Source: Longirhabdus pacifica
GTDB taxonomy: Bacteria; Bacillota; Bacilli; Paenibacillales; DSM-105158
DNA: 64,000 nt
NCBI RefSeq assembly: GCF_004115085.1
Contig: NZ_QXJP01000005.1
Span: 62,001-126,000 of the forward strand
Reading direction: 5' to 3'
Of the stretch, positions 45,112-53,022 are shown piece after piece. The notes under the pieces were generated by a model. That model searched no databases, was not told the DNA's origin, and saw only the letters and a list, made by a program, of their open reading frames with translations. Numbering within the stretch: the first letter of the stretch is position 1; every line of letters starts with the position of its first letter. The translations under genes and the position numbers were made by a program.

Positions 45112-45549
45112 ATGAAATCAAAATTTTTAAAATTCATTCCGATTTTATTATCAGGTATTTTTTTGTTGTCAAGTAGTGTTGTTTTAGCTGAAAGTACCCA
45201 TTTAAACACTACTACATCATTTGCTCAGAGCACCAATTTTGCAACTACTACTGCTTTTCCTGAAACCACCAATTTCCCTCATGCCGCTTGGATATCTCCT
45301 GTTGAATCTGCATTAGGGGGGTTTCATATTCAGGTATTGGTAAAAACTATTTCCCATAAAACAATTTCACTGGATTGTTACACCAGTGACACTATTTATG
45401 CTGTTAAATCCAGAATTGAAGCTAAAGAAGGTCTTCATCCAGAATTTCAAAGGTTAATTTATTTTGGAAAAGAAATGGAGAATGGTAGAACATTAGCAGA
45501 TTATAATGTTCATAACGAAGCAGTTATATATTTAGTGTTAAAGTTGTGA
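45112..45549 (+). CDS. Secreted ubiquitin-domain protein without C-terminal Gly-Gly
   Basis: The 145-residue product has a signal peptide (MKSKFLKFIPILLSGIFLLS..., cleavage near VLA, about residue 26), a Thr/Ser/Phe-rich linker (27-70) and a ubiquitin domain from about residue 73 to the end. Aligned by eye without gaps to eukaryotic ubiquitin residues 1-73, I count 38 identities, including VKT, KTI, SDTI, KEG, QRLI, GK, DGRTL-like NGRTL, DYN and LVL. The lysines equivalent to K6, K11, K27, K33 and K48 and the Ile44 patch are kept; K29 is Arg and K63 is Asn. It stops after Leu73, so Arg-Gly-Gly is missing and it cannot be conjugated normally. AAGGAG precedes the ATG. Acquisition from a eukaryote, as proposed for the secreted ubiquitin of Bacteroides fragilis, is the simplest source. 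Confidence 0.93.
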   Translation: MKSKFLKFIPILLSGIFLLSSSVVLAESTHLNTTTSFAQSTNFATTTAFPETTNFPHAAWISPVESALGGFHIQVLVKTISHKTISLDCYTSDTIYAVKSRIEAKEGLHPEFQRLIYFGKEMENGRTLADYNVHNEAVIYLVLKL

Positions 45550-45592
45550 CCTGCATGTAAAAGTTATCCTATATAGGGATATGGACGGGGAG

Positions 45593-45627
45593 GAAGCGCT
45601 TTCCATACTGTATGGGGGCGCTTTTTA
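45593..45627 (+). terminator. Terminator of the ubiquitin-like gene
   Basis: AAGCGCTTTCCATA pairs with TATGGGGGCGCTT (with G-U pairs), followed by TTTTT. This ends a single-gene unit. Confidence 0.85.
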
Positions 45628-45743
45628 CTGATTTGTGCTTACAACCAAGTAGTTGCTCTTGTTATATAGCAACTACTTTTGTTGAGTATGTATTTTTTAA
45701 TCCGTTCCTGGATCAGGAATAGGGTGGAGTAGTTGCCCCTTTT

Positions 45744-46091
45744 CTAGTCTTTTTCGTCTTCTGACAACATTATGACAATTTCATCATGTCCCATTTCTTT
45801 AACAATGTCTAAAGCTGTTTTACCTTCATTCGTTTTTAATGAAATGTCTGCATCTGCATCTAATAAAATTTCAACAATTTCAGTTTCACCACGGAAAACT
45901 GCTTGCATAAACGCTGTTTGTCCATAATCATCTTGTATGTTTACATCAGTTTCTACATCTAGTAATAACTTAACAATATCTGTATTGGATCGGCTACACT
46001 TGCTAGACCGAAAAATTATAGGCAAGTATACTTTTTCCAATGCACTAGCATTTTCTTTTTCCACTATCCCTTTGGATGCAACCGATAGCAC
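45744..46091 (-). pseudogene. Truncated copy of the ankyrin gene 3' end
   Basis: About 80 codons (45744 to about 45990) repeat the final ankyrin repeats and tail of the gene at 42972 (HFRGETEIVEILLD, ISLKTNEGKTALDI), nearly identical at the DNA level. The upstream 35 codons (VEKENASALEKVYLPIIF...) are unrelated and the GTG start has no ribosome site. It is a duplicate fragment joined to other sequence; the upstream part may be from a mobile element, which I cannot name. Confidence 0.75.
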
Positions 46092-46113
46092 TTAGTTAAT
46101 GGAACACAAAACA

Positions 46114-46248
46114 TTATTTTTTTGTCTTCATGATGCGAACTATGATGTTGACCATAAATAGTACAAATACAATAATGAAGATAACCATTGTGATAGGAAG
46201 AAATGCTGTTAACGTATTATAAGATGTCTGCTCTACAATGTATCCCAT
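46114..46248 (-). CDS. Small single-span membrane peptide (44 aa)
   Basis: A 44-residue frame with a perfect AAGGAGG site, but 8-9 bases ahead of ATG 46248, encodes MGYIVEQTSYNTLTAFLPIT, then a membrane helix and a basic tail (RIMKTKK). The build is of a small membrane protein or toxin-like peptide. No family is recognised, but the strong ribosome site makes it credible. Confidence 0.55.
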   Translation of the reverse strand: MGYIVEQTSYNTLTAFLPITMVIFIIVFVLFMVNIIVRIMKTKK

Positions 46249-46450
46249 TTCTAGCAACCTCCTTATTATTGTAAATAATTAATCATTAATTTCATAGATA
46301 AAATATACCATAATTATACTAATAATATACGATCTTTAAATAAGAATTAGGTGATGGTAAAATCCAAAATTTCTTTTCCAAACAACGTATGTATGTTAGG
46401 CACGTATAGCGTATTATCTAGATCAGTTTCAAAGCTACATTTACACTTAA

Positions 46451-46492
46451 AACAACGCTCATCATCACCATGACGAGCGTCGTTGTCTTACC
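46451..46492 (-). terminator. Terminator of the SDR-family gene
   Basis: ACAACGACGCTC and GAGCGTTGT form a stem on the minus strand around GTCATGGTGATGAT, followed by TTTTAAG. Confidence 0.7.
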
Positions 46493-46525
46493 TTGATTAA
46501 AATCAAAATGATTACTCATTCATCA

Positions 46526-47167
46526 TTATGTATGTTGCAATGCGGCTTTTATTGCATCTGAGCCTTCAGCAATTTCGATGATCTTATTTTTTACTTCTTC
46601 CATATCTAAGGCAGCGACTAATACCGCAGCAACGTCATTGCGGGTGATTTTACTCCTTACATTTTCTAAGTTTCGAGCGGCAGTAATATGTCCTGTAGGA
46701 GAGTCATCCGTTAACATGACGGGGCGAATGATCGTATAGGTTAAACCACTATCCAGTAAATGTTGATCTGCTACTTGCTTTGCTTTCAAATAGTGCCGCA
46801 ATGCTTCAGGCCCTTTTTCAGGATGTTCAGTTCCAACGGAGCTTAGCATGATGAAGTGTTTTACCCCTTGGTTTTTAGCATAATCAATCGACTTCATTGC
46901 TCCCAGTTGATCCACCGCAGTGGTTTTTTCTGGTCCGGTGTGGCCACCAGAACCTGCTGCAAATATGACGGTGTCCATCCCTTTTAAGGCAGATTCAAAG
47001 TCTTTTTCTAAGTCTCCTAAAACAGGGATCGAACCTAAATCTTTCATTTTATCCATCTGTTCTTCTTTACGGACCATACTATATGTGGTGTGTTTTTTTG
47101 ATGTTCCTAATAGAGTAACCACTTCCGTTCCTGTCGTTCCATTAGCTCCAATCACTAACACTTTCAT
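46526..47167 (-). CDS. yhfK: NAD(P)-binding oxidoreductase, YhfK-like (atypical SDR)
   Basis: A 213-residue atypical short-chain dehydrogenase/NmrA-type protein. The Rossmann motif VIGANGTTGTEVV is at residues 4-16, the catalytic-type segment LSSVGTEHPEK near 105 and HYLKAKQVADQHL (Tyr/Lys) near 130. Bacillus YhfK is of the same length. The ATG at 47167 has GGAGGAACACGTT upstream. Substrate unknown; it may act as an NADPH-dependent stress enzyme or a sensor. Confidence 0.82.
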   Translation of the reverse strand: MKVLVIGANGTTGTEVVTLLGTSKKHTTYSMVRKEEQMDKMKDLGSIPVLGDLEKDFESALKGMDTVIFAAGSGGHTGPEKTTAVDQLGAMKSIDYAKNQGVKHFIMLSSVGTEHPEKGPEALRHYLKAKQVADQHLLDSGLTYTIIRPVMLTDDSPTGHITAARNLENVRSKITRNDVAAVLVAALDMEEVKNKIIEIAEGSDAIKAALQHT

Positions 47168-47502
47168 AACGTGTTCCTCCTTCATCTTTTTTACATCAAT
47201 TCATTTCTTCACTTATGTTATCCCTGTAAGAATGAAAGAATACGTGTACAAACGCAACAAAAACAGCAAGCAGCAAAACCAATTCATGATATCACTCACT
47301 GACATGACTTGTATGCTTCAAGAATAAAAACAAAAAAATATTGTTCAGATGCAAGGTCTTTAACGTGACTAAAAATGATTCCACGCTTGAATAGGTTGAT
47401 TTTAGCAAATGAAAAAAGCAATAGCAATAAAGAAAGGTGTCAATTGTAATCAGTAAATTTTTAACATACTTTTGAACATATACCTGACTTATTCTGATGA
47501 TA

Positions 47503-47518
47503 GTATACACGTGTATAC
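47503..47518. promoter_or_regulatory. Perfect 16-bp palindrome in a long intergenic region
   Basis: GTATACACGTGTATAC is a perfect palindrome in the 557-base gap between two divergent genes (47168-47724). It is a plausible operator for an unknown regulator. Otherwise no gene is visible in the gap. Confidence 0.4.
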
Positions 47519-47724
47519 ATCGTTCACATATATATTCGACAAATACTTTTCATGGAGGTGAGAGGTAGAAAGGTAAAAACCATACAGCACAAACAAGCAA
47601 GCATGTTTATTTTACAATCAAAATTTATATTCTCCCATAACGCAAATAAATAGAAGGTGTGGGAACTATATATTTCTTTACATTATATTTTCTACTTTGG
47701 AGTGGAGAGAAGGAGCAATTACAG

Positions 47725-48834
47725 ATGAAAAAAATATTTTTACTTTTATCGATTTTTTCCTTAACTTTAACACTGTACGCTTGTTCTTCTGAAACGGAAC
47801 AAGAACTTAGTATCGATACAGGTGGACCATTGGATGAAGAAACCAATGATGACTCAGTGGATAGTATGGAGGATGACGCAGAAGATGCAACGACCATGTT
47901 CACTGCTATTACGCTAGGCGATGAAATGATGATCGATGGTGAAGGTGCCACCTCAACAGATAACGTAGTAACGATAGAAGACGGAGGAGTGTACCGAATC
48001 AGTGGCACATTAGCGGATGGACAGCTTCTTGTTAACACAAGTGAAGAAGTTACATTAGAGTTGGATGGTGTCTTTATTAGTAATAGTTCCGGACCTGCCG
48101 TTATGGTTGAAAATGCTTTAGAAGTTACGGTGACTTTGCTCGAAGGCACAACAAATACGTTGATGGATAATGTGAATAATAGCGAAAATGATGCTGTTTT
48201 CTATTCCAATGGTACAGTCGTTTTTGATGGAGAAGGAGCTTTAATTGTTGAAGCAATAAATCATGAAGGAATTGCTAGTGACGCTAATATCATTGTGAAT
48301 AGCGGTTTATTATATGTCACAGCTCCGGATGATGGTATGAATGTTAGTGAAGATATTACCATAAATGGCGGAGAAATCTACATTAATGCTTATGGTGATG
48401 GAATTGACTCCAATGGAACGATCCATGTGAATGGAGGGACGATCATTTCTATAGCTACTACGAATGATGAAAATGGTGGCATAGACAGTAATGGAGATGA
48501 TTTTATCGTTACAGGTGGAACAATTTTTGCTACTGGGGCTAGGATATCTATTCCAACAGCAGATTCCACCCAAGCTGGTATTTATTATGATTTTGAATCT
48601 AACCAGTCTGCTGAAAGCACCATCACGATTACTGCTGATGGAACAGAGTTAGCATCCATTATACCAGAGCAAGAATTTCAAGTCGTGTACTTTACTTCCG
48701 AAGATATGACCGTCGATGAGGTATATACTATTTCAATGGATGATACGGTAGTCGGTGAGAGTACTGCAGCACTTACATTTGTTGGTGAATCACAGCCAGG
48801 TGAACCCCAGTCAAATACAAATGAGGGACAATAA
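47725..48834 (+). CDS. Carbohydrate-binding lipoprotein (Cthe_2159/DUF4353 beta-helix family)
   Basis: A 369-residue lipoprotein: signal with lipobox TLYAC (cysteine about residue 19), an acidic linker, and a repetitive parallel beta-helix from about residue 60 to 330 with motifs VTIEDGGVYRISGTL, LELDGVFISNSSGP and INGGEIYINAYGDGIDSNGT. This is the pattern of the Cthe_2159 family, which binds acidic plant polysaccharides and calcium. AGGAG lies 9 bases ahead of ATG 47725; a frame further upstream lacks a site. It is a single-gene unit with a terminator. Confidence 0.88.
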   Translation: MKKIFLLLSIFSLTLTLYACSSETEQELSIDTGGPLDEETNDDSVDSMEDDAEDATTMFTAITLGDEMMIDGEGATSTDNVVTIEDGGVYRISGTLADGQLLVNTSEEVTLELDGVFISNSSGPAVMVENALEVTVTLLEGTTNTLMDNVNNSENDAVFYSNGTVVFDGEGALIVEAINHEGIASDANIIVNSGLLYVTAPDDGMNVSEDITINGGEIYINAYGDGIDSNGTIHVNGGTIISIATTNDENGGIDSNGDDFIVTGGTIFATGARISIPTADSTQAGIYYDFESNQSAESTITITADGTELASIIPEQEFQVVYFTSEDMTVDEVYTISMDDTVVGESTAALTFVGESQPGEPQSNTNEGQ

Positions 48835-48845
48835 GATGTAATCAA

Positions 48846-48878
48846 AACTCGATGAACCATGTTCATCGGGTTTTTTAT
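48846..48878 (+). terminator. Terminator of the beta-helix lipoprotein gene
   Basis: CTCGATGAAC and GTTCATCGGG form a stem around CAT, followed by TTTTTT. Confidence 0.9.
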
Positions 48879-48992
48879 AATCATTATTTTTGAGCAATAA
48901 AAAAATCCATATATTGTTTATTGTAAGTTGGAAATGGTATAGATTATACTACATACAGATTACGAACACGAACACAGAAAGTAGTATACATA

Positions 48993-49565
48993 ATGAGAAT
49001 AAGAACAATAAAATCAAAAGTTTTGATCATAGTAATAACGCTAAGCTTAGCCAGTAATATATTTTATATCACTAATTATTACAACGAAAAAAAAGAAAGA
49101 CAGCAATTTATTGATCATCATGTAATGAGTTATATGAATCGATATGTGAATAACGTCGATTTTGTTTCATCTTATATTGACATGCTGCTAAAAGAAAATG
49201 AAAAAAAAGATGCTGCGCCCGTTTACCTTAATAACAATTTACGACTTCTTTATAGAGAGGTGAATTCATTATCAGAAATTCATTCTATGCTATATACTTT
49301 ATTATGGGAAAAGTTTGATAGAGATTTTAATCCGCATCTTTTATATTTCTCAGAGTTGTATTTTGATATGGGAGACCTTTATCAACGAGAAAGATTAACG
49401 GAAGAAGACATTAAATTTTTTGAAGATGTAATTCAACATGCAGAAATGATGACAAAGGAAATTAATTTTGAAGTTATTCATCATGATGTAGATCACCTTG
49501 ATGAAAAGTTAGACATTGTTCTGAAAAAATTTGAAGAGATAGAAAGTGAAGAAAATAATGAATGA
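48993..49565 (+). CDS. Membrane-anchored hypothetical protein with helical extracytoplasmic domain
   Basis: A 190-residue protein with one N-terminal membrane segment (about residues 8-28) and a long helical part (YNEKKERQQFIDHH... to FEEIESEENNE), charged and probably extracytoplasmic. The ribosome site is poor, so the start is not firm. Several Bacillales have single genes of this design without known function. A terminator follows at once. Confidence 0.6.
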   Translation: MRIRTIKSKVLIIVITLSLASNIFYITNYYNEKKERQQFIDHHVMSYMNRYVNNVDFVSSYIDMLLKENEKKDAAPVYLNNNLRLLYREVNSLSEIHSMLYTLLWEKFDRDFNPHLLYFSELYFDMGDLYQRERLTEEDIKFFEDVIQHAEMMTKEINFEVIHHDVDHLDEKLDIVLKKFEEIESEENNE

Positions 49566-49576
49566 TATAGTTTCAA

Positions 49577-49605
49577 GCACCTTCAACGAGGTGTTTTTTT
49601 GTATG
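49577..49605 (+). terminator. Terminator
   Basis: AGCACCTTC and GAGGTG-type arms (CACCTTCAACGAGGTG) followed by seven T residues end the preceding gene. Confidence 0.85.
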
Positions 49606-49701
49606 CAAACATGACTTAAGTAAACAAAAAATGTGTGCCCCTATGAAACACAATAAGTTTCTAGTATTATAGGGATAAAGCAACGAGAGTGAGGAGAACA
49701 A

Positions 49702-50235
49702 ATGATGGTGAAACTGGAGTGTTTTGAAAAATCTGATTATAACCAACTCATAGATTGGATAGATTCACCTGCGTTTTTACTTCAGTGGGGTGGAATCCAG
49801 TTTACATATCCTTTGACTGAAGAGCAATTAGATCAATACATGGAAAAACTGAAAAATGACAAAATAGAAACATTCGTTTATAAAGTAGTGGATCAGTCAT
49901 CCGGAGAAGGGATAGGACATATTACTTTAGGAAAGATAGACAGAGAAAACAAAACTGCTAGAGTAGGTAAAGTGTTAGTTGGCAGTAAGGACGTAAGAGG
50001 TAAAGGGATAGGAGAACAAATGATGACGGAAGTGTTGAAAGTTGCATTTGATGAGCTTCAACTTTATAAAGTAACCCTTGGCGTGTTTGACTTTAACCAT
50101 GCTGCCATTGCATGTTACGAAAAGGTAGGGTTTAAAAAAGAGGGGTTGCGTGATCATTCTATAAAGTATGGAGATGAAGATTGGAATATATTAGAAATGT
50201 TTATGGTAGAGGACGACTGGCACAACAAAGCGTAG
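49702..50235 (+). CDS. GNAT family N-acetyltransferase
   Basis: A 177-residue acetyltransferase of the RimJ/RimL type. The acetyl-CoA-binding motif RGKGIGEQMM is at about residues 100-109, with the supporting VRDLKVLVG-like strand (VGKVLVG) before it and the C-terminal NHAAIACYEKVGFKKEGL typical of GNAT. GAGGAG precedes the ATG (49702 or the adjacent 49705). The substrate (amine, aminoglycoside or protein N-terminus) cannot be told from sequence. Confidence 0.9.
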   Translation: MMVKLECFEKSDYNQLIDWIDSPAFLLQWGGIQFTYPLTEEQLDQYMEKLKNDKIETFVYKVVDQSSGEGIGHITLGKIDRENKTARVGKVLVGSKDVRGKGIGEQMMTEVLKVAFDELQLYKVTLGVFDFNHAAIACYEKVGFKKEGLRDHSIKYGDEDWNILEMFMVEDDWHNKA

Positions 50236-50336
50236 CATAAGTGAAACATGCTACGCTAATCCTAACTAATACTATTGCGTTTGGATATTACGTTACAGCT
50301 ACTACATTAACAGATGTTGCATGACATACTATATAT

Positions 50337-50391
50337 GTTGAATGAACTTATTCAACAACGTATTACCATTAATCATCAGATGGAGAAATCT
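50337..50391 (+). repeat. Single copy of the dispersed hairpin repeat
   Basis: GTTGAATGAACTTATTCAAC, then GTATTACCATTAATCATCAG and GATGGAGAAAT: the core found at 33292, 37611, 61692 and 62961. It lies between two convergent genes. Confidence 0.75.
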
Positions 50392-50835
50392 CTACTTCAA
50401 TCTAGGATCATACATGAGCTGAATGTGCACACCAAATGGATCTTGTACGATGCCATAAGCTTTACTAAATGTATTTTCAGCTAGTGGTGTAATGATTGTC
50501 GTGTTTTTATCACTGGTTACATTACGATAAAAAGACTCTATTTCCGCTAAGTCTGCACTTTGAATGCAAAGTGACATATGATTACCGATTTGATAATGCT
50601 CATTAGGTGTCATCGTTTCTTCTGCTATCATGAGCTTTGTTTTTCCAATTTGAAGCACAGAATGAGAAATGAAATTTTTGTTTTGTTCCGTTAATATAAT
50701 AGAAGCATCGCGTTTGGCCATATCCTCATAGGTGACAAGAAACAAACATTCCGCATGCAAATGCTGCTTATAAAACTGTATTGCCTCCTGTGCTTTCCCG
50801 TTCATCGATAAAAAAATAGCTATTTCTAGTGTCAA
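50392..50835 (-). CDS. VOC/glyoxalase family protein (PhnB-like)
   Basis: A 147-residue protein of the vicinal-oxygen-chelate fold in the PhnB/3-demethylubiquinone-methyltransferase-like group: FLSMNGKAQEAIQFYKQHL at the start, HYQIGNHMSLCIQS in the middle and AYGIVQDPFGVHIQLM at the end. The TTG at 50835 has GGGGAGGG 7 bases ahead and no upstream ATG has such a site, so TTG is the likely start. It is divergent from a WYL regulator, which may control it. Confidence 0.83.
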   Translation of the reverse strand: MTLEIAIFLSMNGKAQEAIQFYKQHLHAECLFLVTYEDMAKRDASIILTEQNKNFISHSVLQIGKTKLMIAEETMTPNEHYQIGNHMSLCIQSADLAEIESFYRNVTSDKNTTIITPLAENTFSKAYGIVQDPFGVHIQLMYDPRLK

Positions 50836-50925
50836 AGTAAGCCCTCCCCTTTTATTTTGTACCACTTTACTATATCCTTAAAAGGTAGCAAAACATGACA
50901 CCATTTCTAGAAGGGGGAATGTAGT

Positions 50926-51870
50926 ATGAAAAAATCAGAAAGATTACATGACATGTTGCAATTTTTGAAAGATAAGCAGGATTTCAATCTGAAAGATCTG
51001 ATGGAACATTACGATATATCTAAAAGCACGGCCATAAGGGATGTGCAGTCGTTAGAGTTGTTAGGGCTGCCTATTTATACGGAACAGGGGAGAAATGGAA
51101 AGTACGTTATTTTACAGCATCGCATTTTAGCTCCTATGATGTTTACGGTAGATGAAATGCACGCACTTTATTTTGCGATGCTCACTCTGGAAGGATATAA
51201 ATCTAAACCATTTCAATATGAAATACATACGTTGGAGGAGAAATTTAAAGCGGCATTACCGCAACACGTGAATGCCAATATACAAAAAATGAAGCGATTC
51301 ATTCAGCTTGAAATAACAAATCAGAGTAACTTTAATCCGTATTTAAAAGAAGTGATACAAGGTATCATAGAAGAAAAAATGTACGTGATATTGTATGACA
51401 AGCAGAAGAAGAGCATACAAATAAAAGGCCAATTCATTCAAATGAAAGCTAAGTTTGGCCAGTGGTATAGTGATATTTACAATATGGATTCACATCAAAT
51501 ACAGCATTTGCGTTGTGATAAAATTATAGCTTTAGAAGAAGTGAATGATCAGTCTGCAATGGACATGGAGTACTTATTATCATTACTCCCAAATCATCAT
51601 AAACAACATCATGCCACTTCTTACACTGTCGTGGTGACAGAGAAAGGAAAAGATTTATTTGATAAAGAACACTATCCATCTATGTCGATACAACAAACAG
51701 AAGAACTTTATACGATATCTGGCTACTACAATGCAGATGAGCAGAACTTTATCGCTGAATATTTTTTACGCTATGGCAAGTCTATTCAATCTATTTATCC
51801 TTCTGCGCTAAAAGATATCATCCTTCATAAGTTGGATGACTTCATCCGTCACTTTCGTGAGAACGTGTAG
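50926..51870 (+). CDS. HTH-WYL transcriptional regulator (YafY-like)
   Basis: A 314-residue regulator with an N-terminal winged helix (residues about 5-60; FNLKDLMEHYDISKSTAIRD) and a WYL domain (about residues 135-205, KFGQWYSDIY...). A C-terminal extension follows. WYL regulators sense nucleic-acid-like or other ligands. AGAAGGGGGAATGTAGT precedes the ATG. The divergent VOC gene is 90 bases away, so local control is likely. Confidence 0.88.
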   Translation: MKKSERLHDMLQFLKDKQDFNLKDLMEHYDISKSTAIRDVQSLELLGLPIYTEQGRNGKYVILQHRILAPMMFTVDEMHALYFAMLTLEGYKSKPFQYEIHTLEEKFKAALPQHVNANIQKMKRFIQLEITNQSNFNPYLKEVIQGIIEEKMYVILYDKQKKSIQIKGQFIQMKAKFGQWYSDIYNMDSHQIQHLRCDKIIALEEVNDQSAMDMEYLLSLLPNHHKQHHATSYTVVVTEKGKDLFDKEHYPSMSIQQTEELYTISGYYNADEQNFIAEYFLRYGKSIQSIYPSALKDIILHKLDDFIRHFRENV

Positions 51871-51882
51871 ATTTACAAAAAT

Positions 51883-51908
51883 ATAATCCTACCTGATGCG
51901 GCAGGATT
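51883..51908. terminator. Bidirectional terminator between the WYL gene and the yheC-like cluster
   Basis: AATCCTACC and GGCAGGATT pair around TGATGC, with A/T runs at both ends. It serves both convergent genes. Confidence 0.8.
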
Positions 51909-53001
51909 AAGGATTATGTTGATTATCATATAACCACTGTGCATACTCTAATGGTCTTTTCAGTGCTAACGTGTACGTTGTTTTATCTCCTATTTTAGCA
52001 AAGATCTCTCTTCCTGGTTTTGGATTTATTTCTAGCAGCCACACATTTCCGTTTTCATCTACTGCGATATCTATCGCAAGTTCACAATTAGATCCAAATC
52101 TTTCTTCTACACTTTCAACACAAGCGTGAGCAATGTCTTCCATCTGTTCTTTAACATCTTTTCGCTTCGTTTCAGAAGTAATCCATTTAGATAGTAAACT
52201 TTCGTATGGGGAAGCCGTTCCTCCTCCATGCAGGTTAGAAGTTACACTTCCAACAGGTCCTATTCGACCCGCACATCCCGTTACCTCCCATTTTCCAGCA
52301 CCATTTTTTTGTATCAGTAATCGATAATCGTGGACTCTTCCGTTGTCTAATTTGGTGTCTATGCTTTGTTGTAAAATGTATTTATTGCGATTGGAATAAA
52401 TTTCAAGTAGCTCTAATAGTCTTAATGTGGAGAGTCGCTTGGTAGGAATGATTTTTCGTTGATGGTTGCGACCTTCTATGATAAAGGTGTTAGGACTGTC
52501 TTTTTTAATGCATAGAATTCCTCTTCCTCCCGTGCCATTAACAGGTTTGAAGAAGAGGATAGGGTGAGCAGCAATCATATTTAAAAAATCTTTTTTTTTC
52601 GTATATAGGATGGTGTGGGGGAGATGTTTTTTTAGCTTGTTAGAAGAAGCAAATAGTTCGTGTATTTTCCATTTATGCGCCATTGGCTTGTTTAGAAAGA
52701 TGACGTTACGGTATTTTTTTCGAAACCAGCTTGTTCTTTTGAATTGTGGTGTAGATTTAAAACGAGAACGATCAAACACAATCGGTGGGATGTTTATTTT
52801 TACTCTTCTCCACCGTTCACTTCGTATGTCGTATACATGCCCATTGACTTTATTGTGTGCACCTAAGACATCCAATGGTGAAAAAGCAACCACGTTAATA
52901 TTCATTCTCTTTCCTACAATACTTAATTTACGCAAATAATTTTTATCGTCGAGTGTTTTTTTATTATAAAGTGTCATCACTCCAAGTGTAAGATTTTTCA
53001 A
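51907..53001 (-). CDS. YheC-like ATP-grasp protein (1 of 5)
   Basis: A 364-residue protein of the YheC/YheD family of spore coat-associated ATP-grasp proteins. The ATP-binding loop FFKPVNGTGGRGILCI (about residues 150-165), the DYRLLIQK and SNLHGGG elements, and the C-terminal metal motif WLLEINPKPGREIF (about residue 320) are all present, so it should bind ATP and Mg2+. It starts at TTG 53001 after AAGGGAG, some 12 bases upstream. It is the last gene of a five-member cluster. The substrates of the family are unknown. Confidence 0.85.
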   Translation of the reverse strand: MKNLTLGVMTLYNKKTLDDKNYLRKLSIVGKRMNINVVAFSPLDVLGAHNKVNGHVYDIRSERWRRVKINIPPIVFDRSRFKSTPQFKRTSWFRKKYRNVIFLNKPMAHKWKIHELFASSNKLKKHLPHTILYTKKKDFLNMIAAHPILFFKPVNGTGGRGILCIKKDSPNTFIIEGRNHQRKIIPTKRLSTLRLLELLEIYSNRNKYILQQSIDTKLDNGRVHDYRLLIQKNGAGKWEVTGCAGRIGPVGSVTSNLHGGGTASPYESLLSKWITSETKRKDVKEQMEDIAHACVESVEERFGSNCELAIDIAVDENGNVWLLEINPKPGREIFAKIGDKTTYTLALKRPLEYAQWLYDNQHNP

Positions 53002-53022
53002 TTCTGATTCATCTCCCTTAGG

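Noticed and set aside
47521-47645. Short frame beginning ATGGAGGTGAGAGG before the lipoprotein
   Set aside because: No ribosome site and no coding character; the lipoprotein start at 47725 is well supported.
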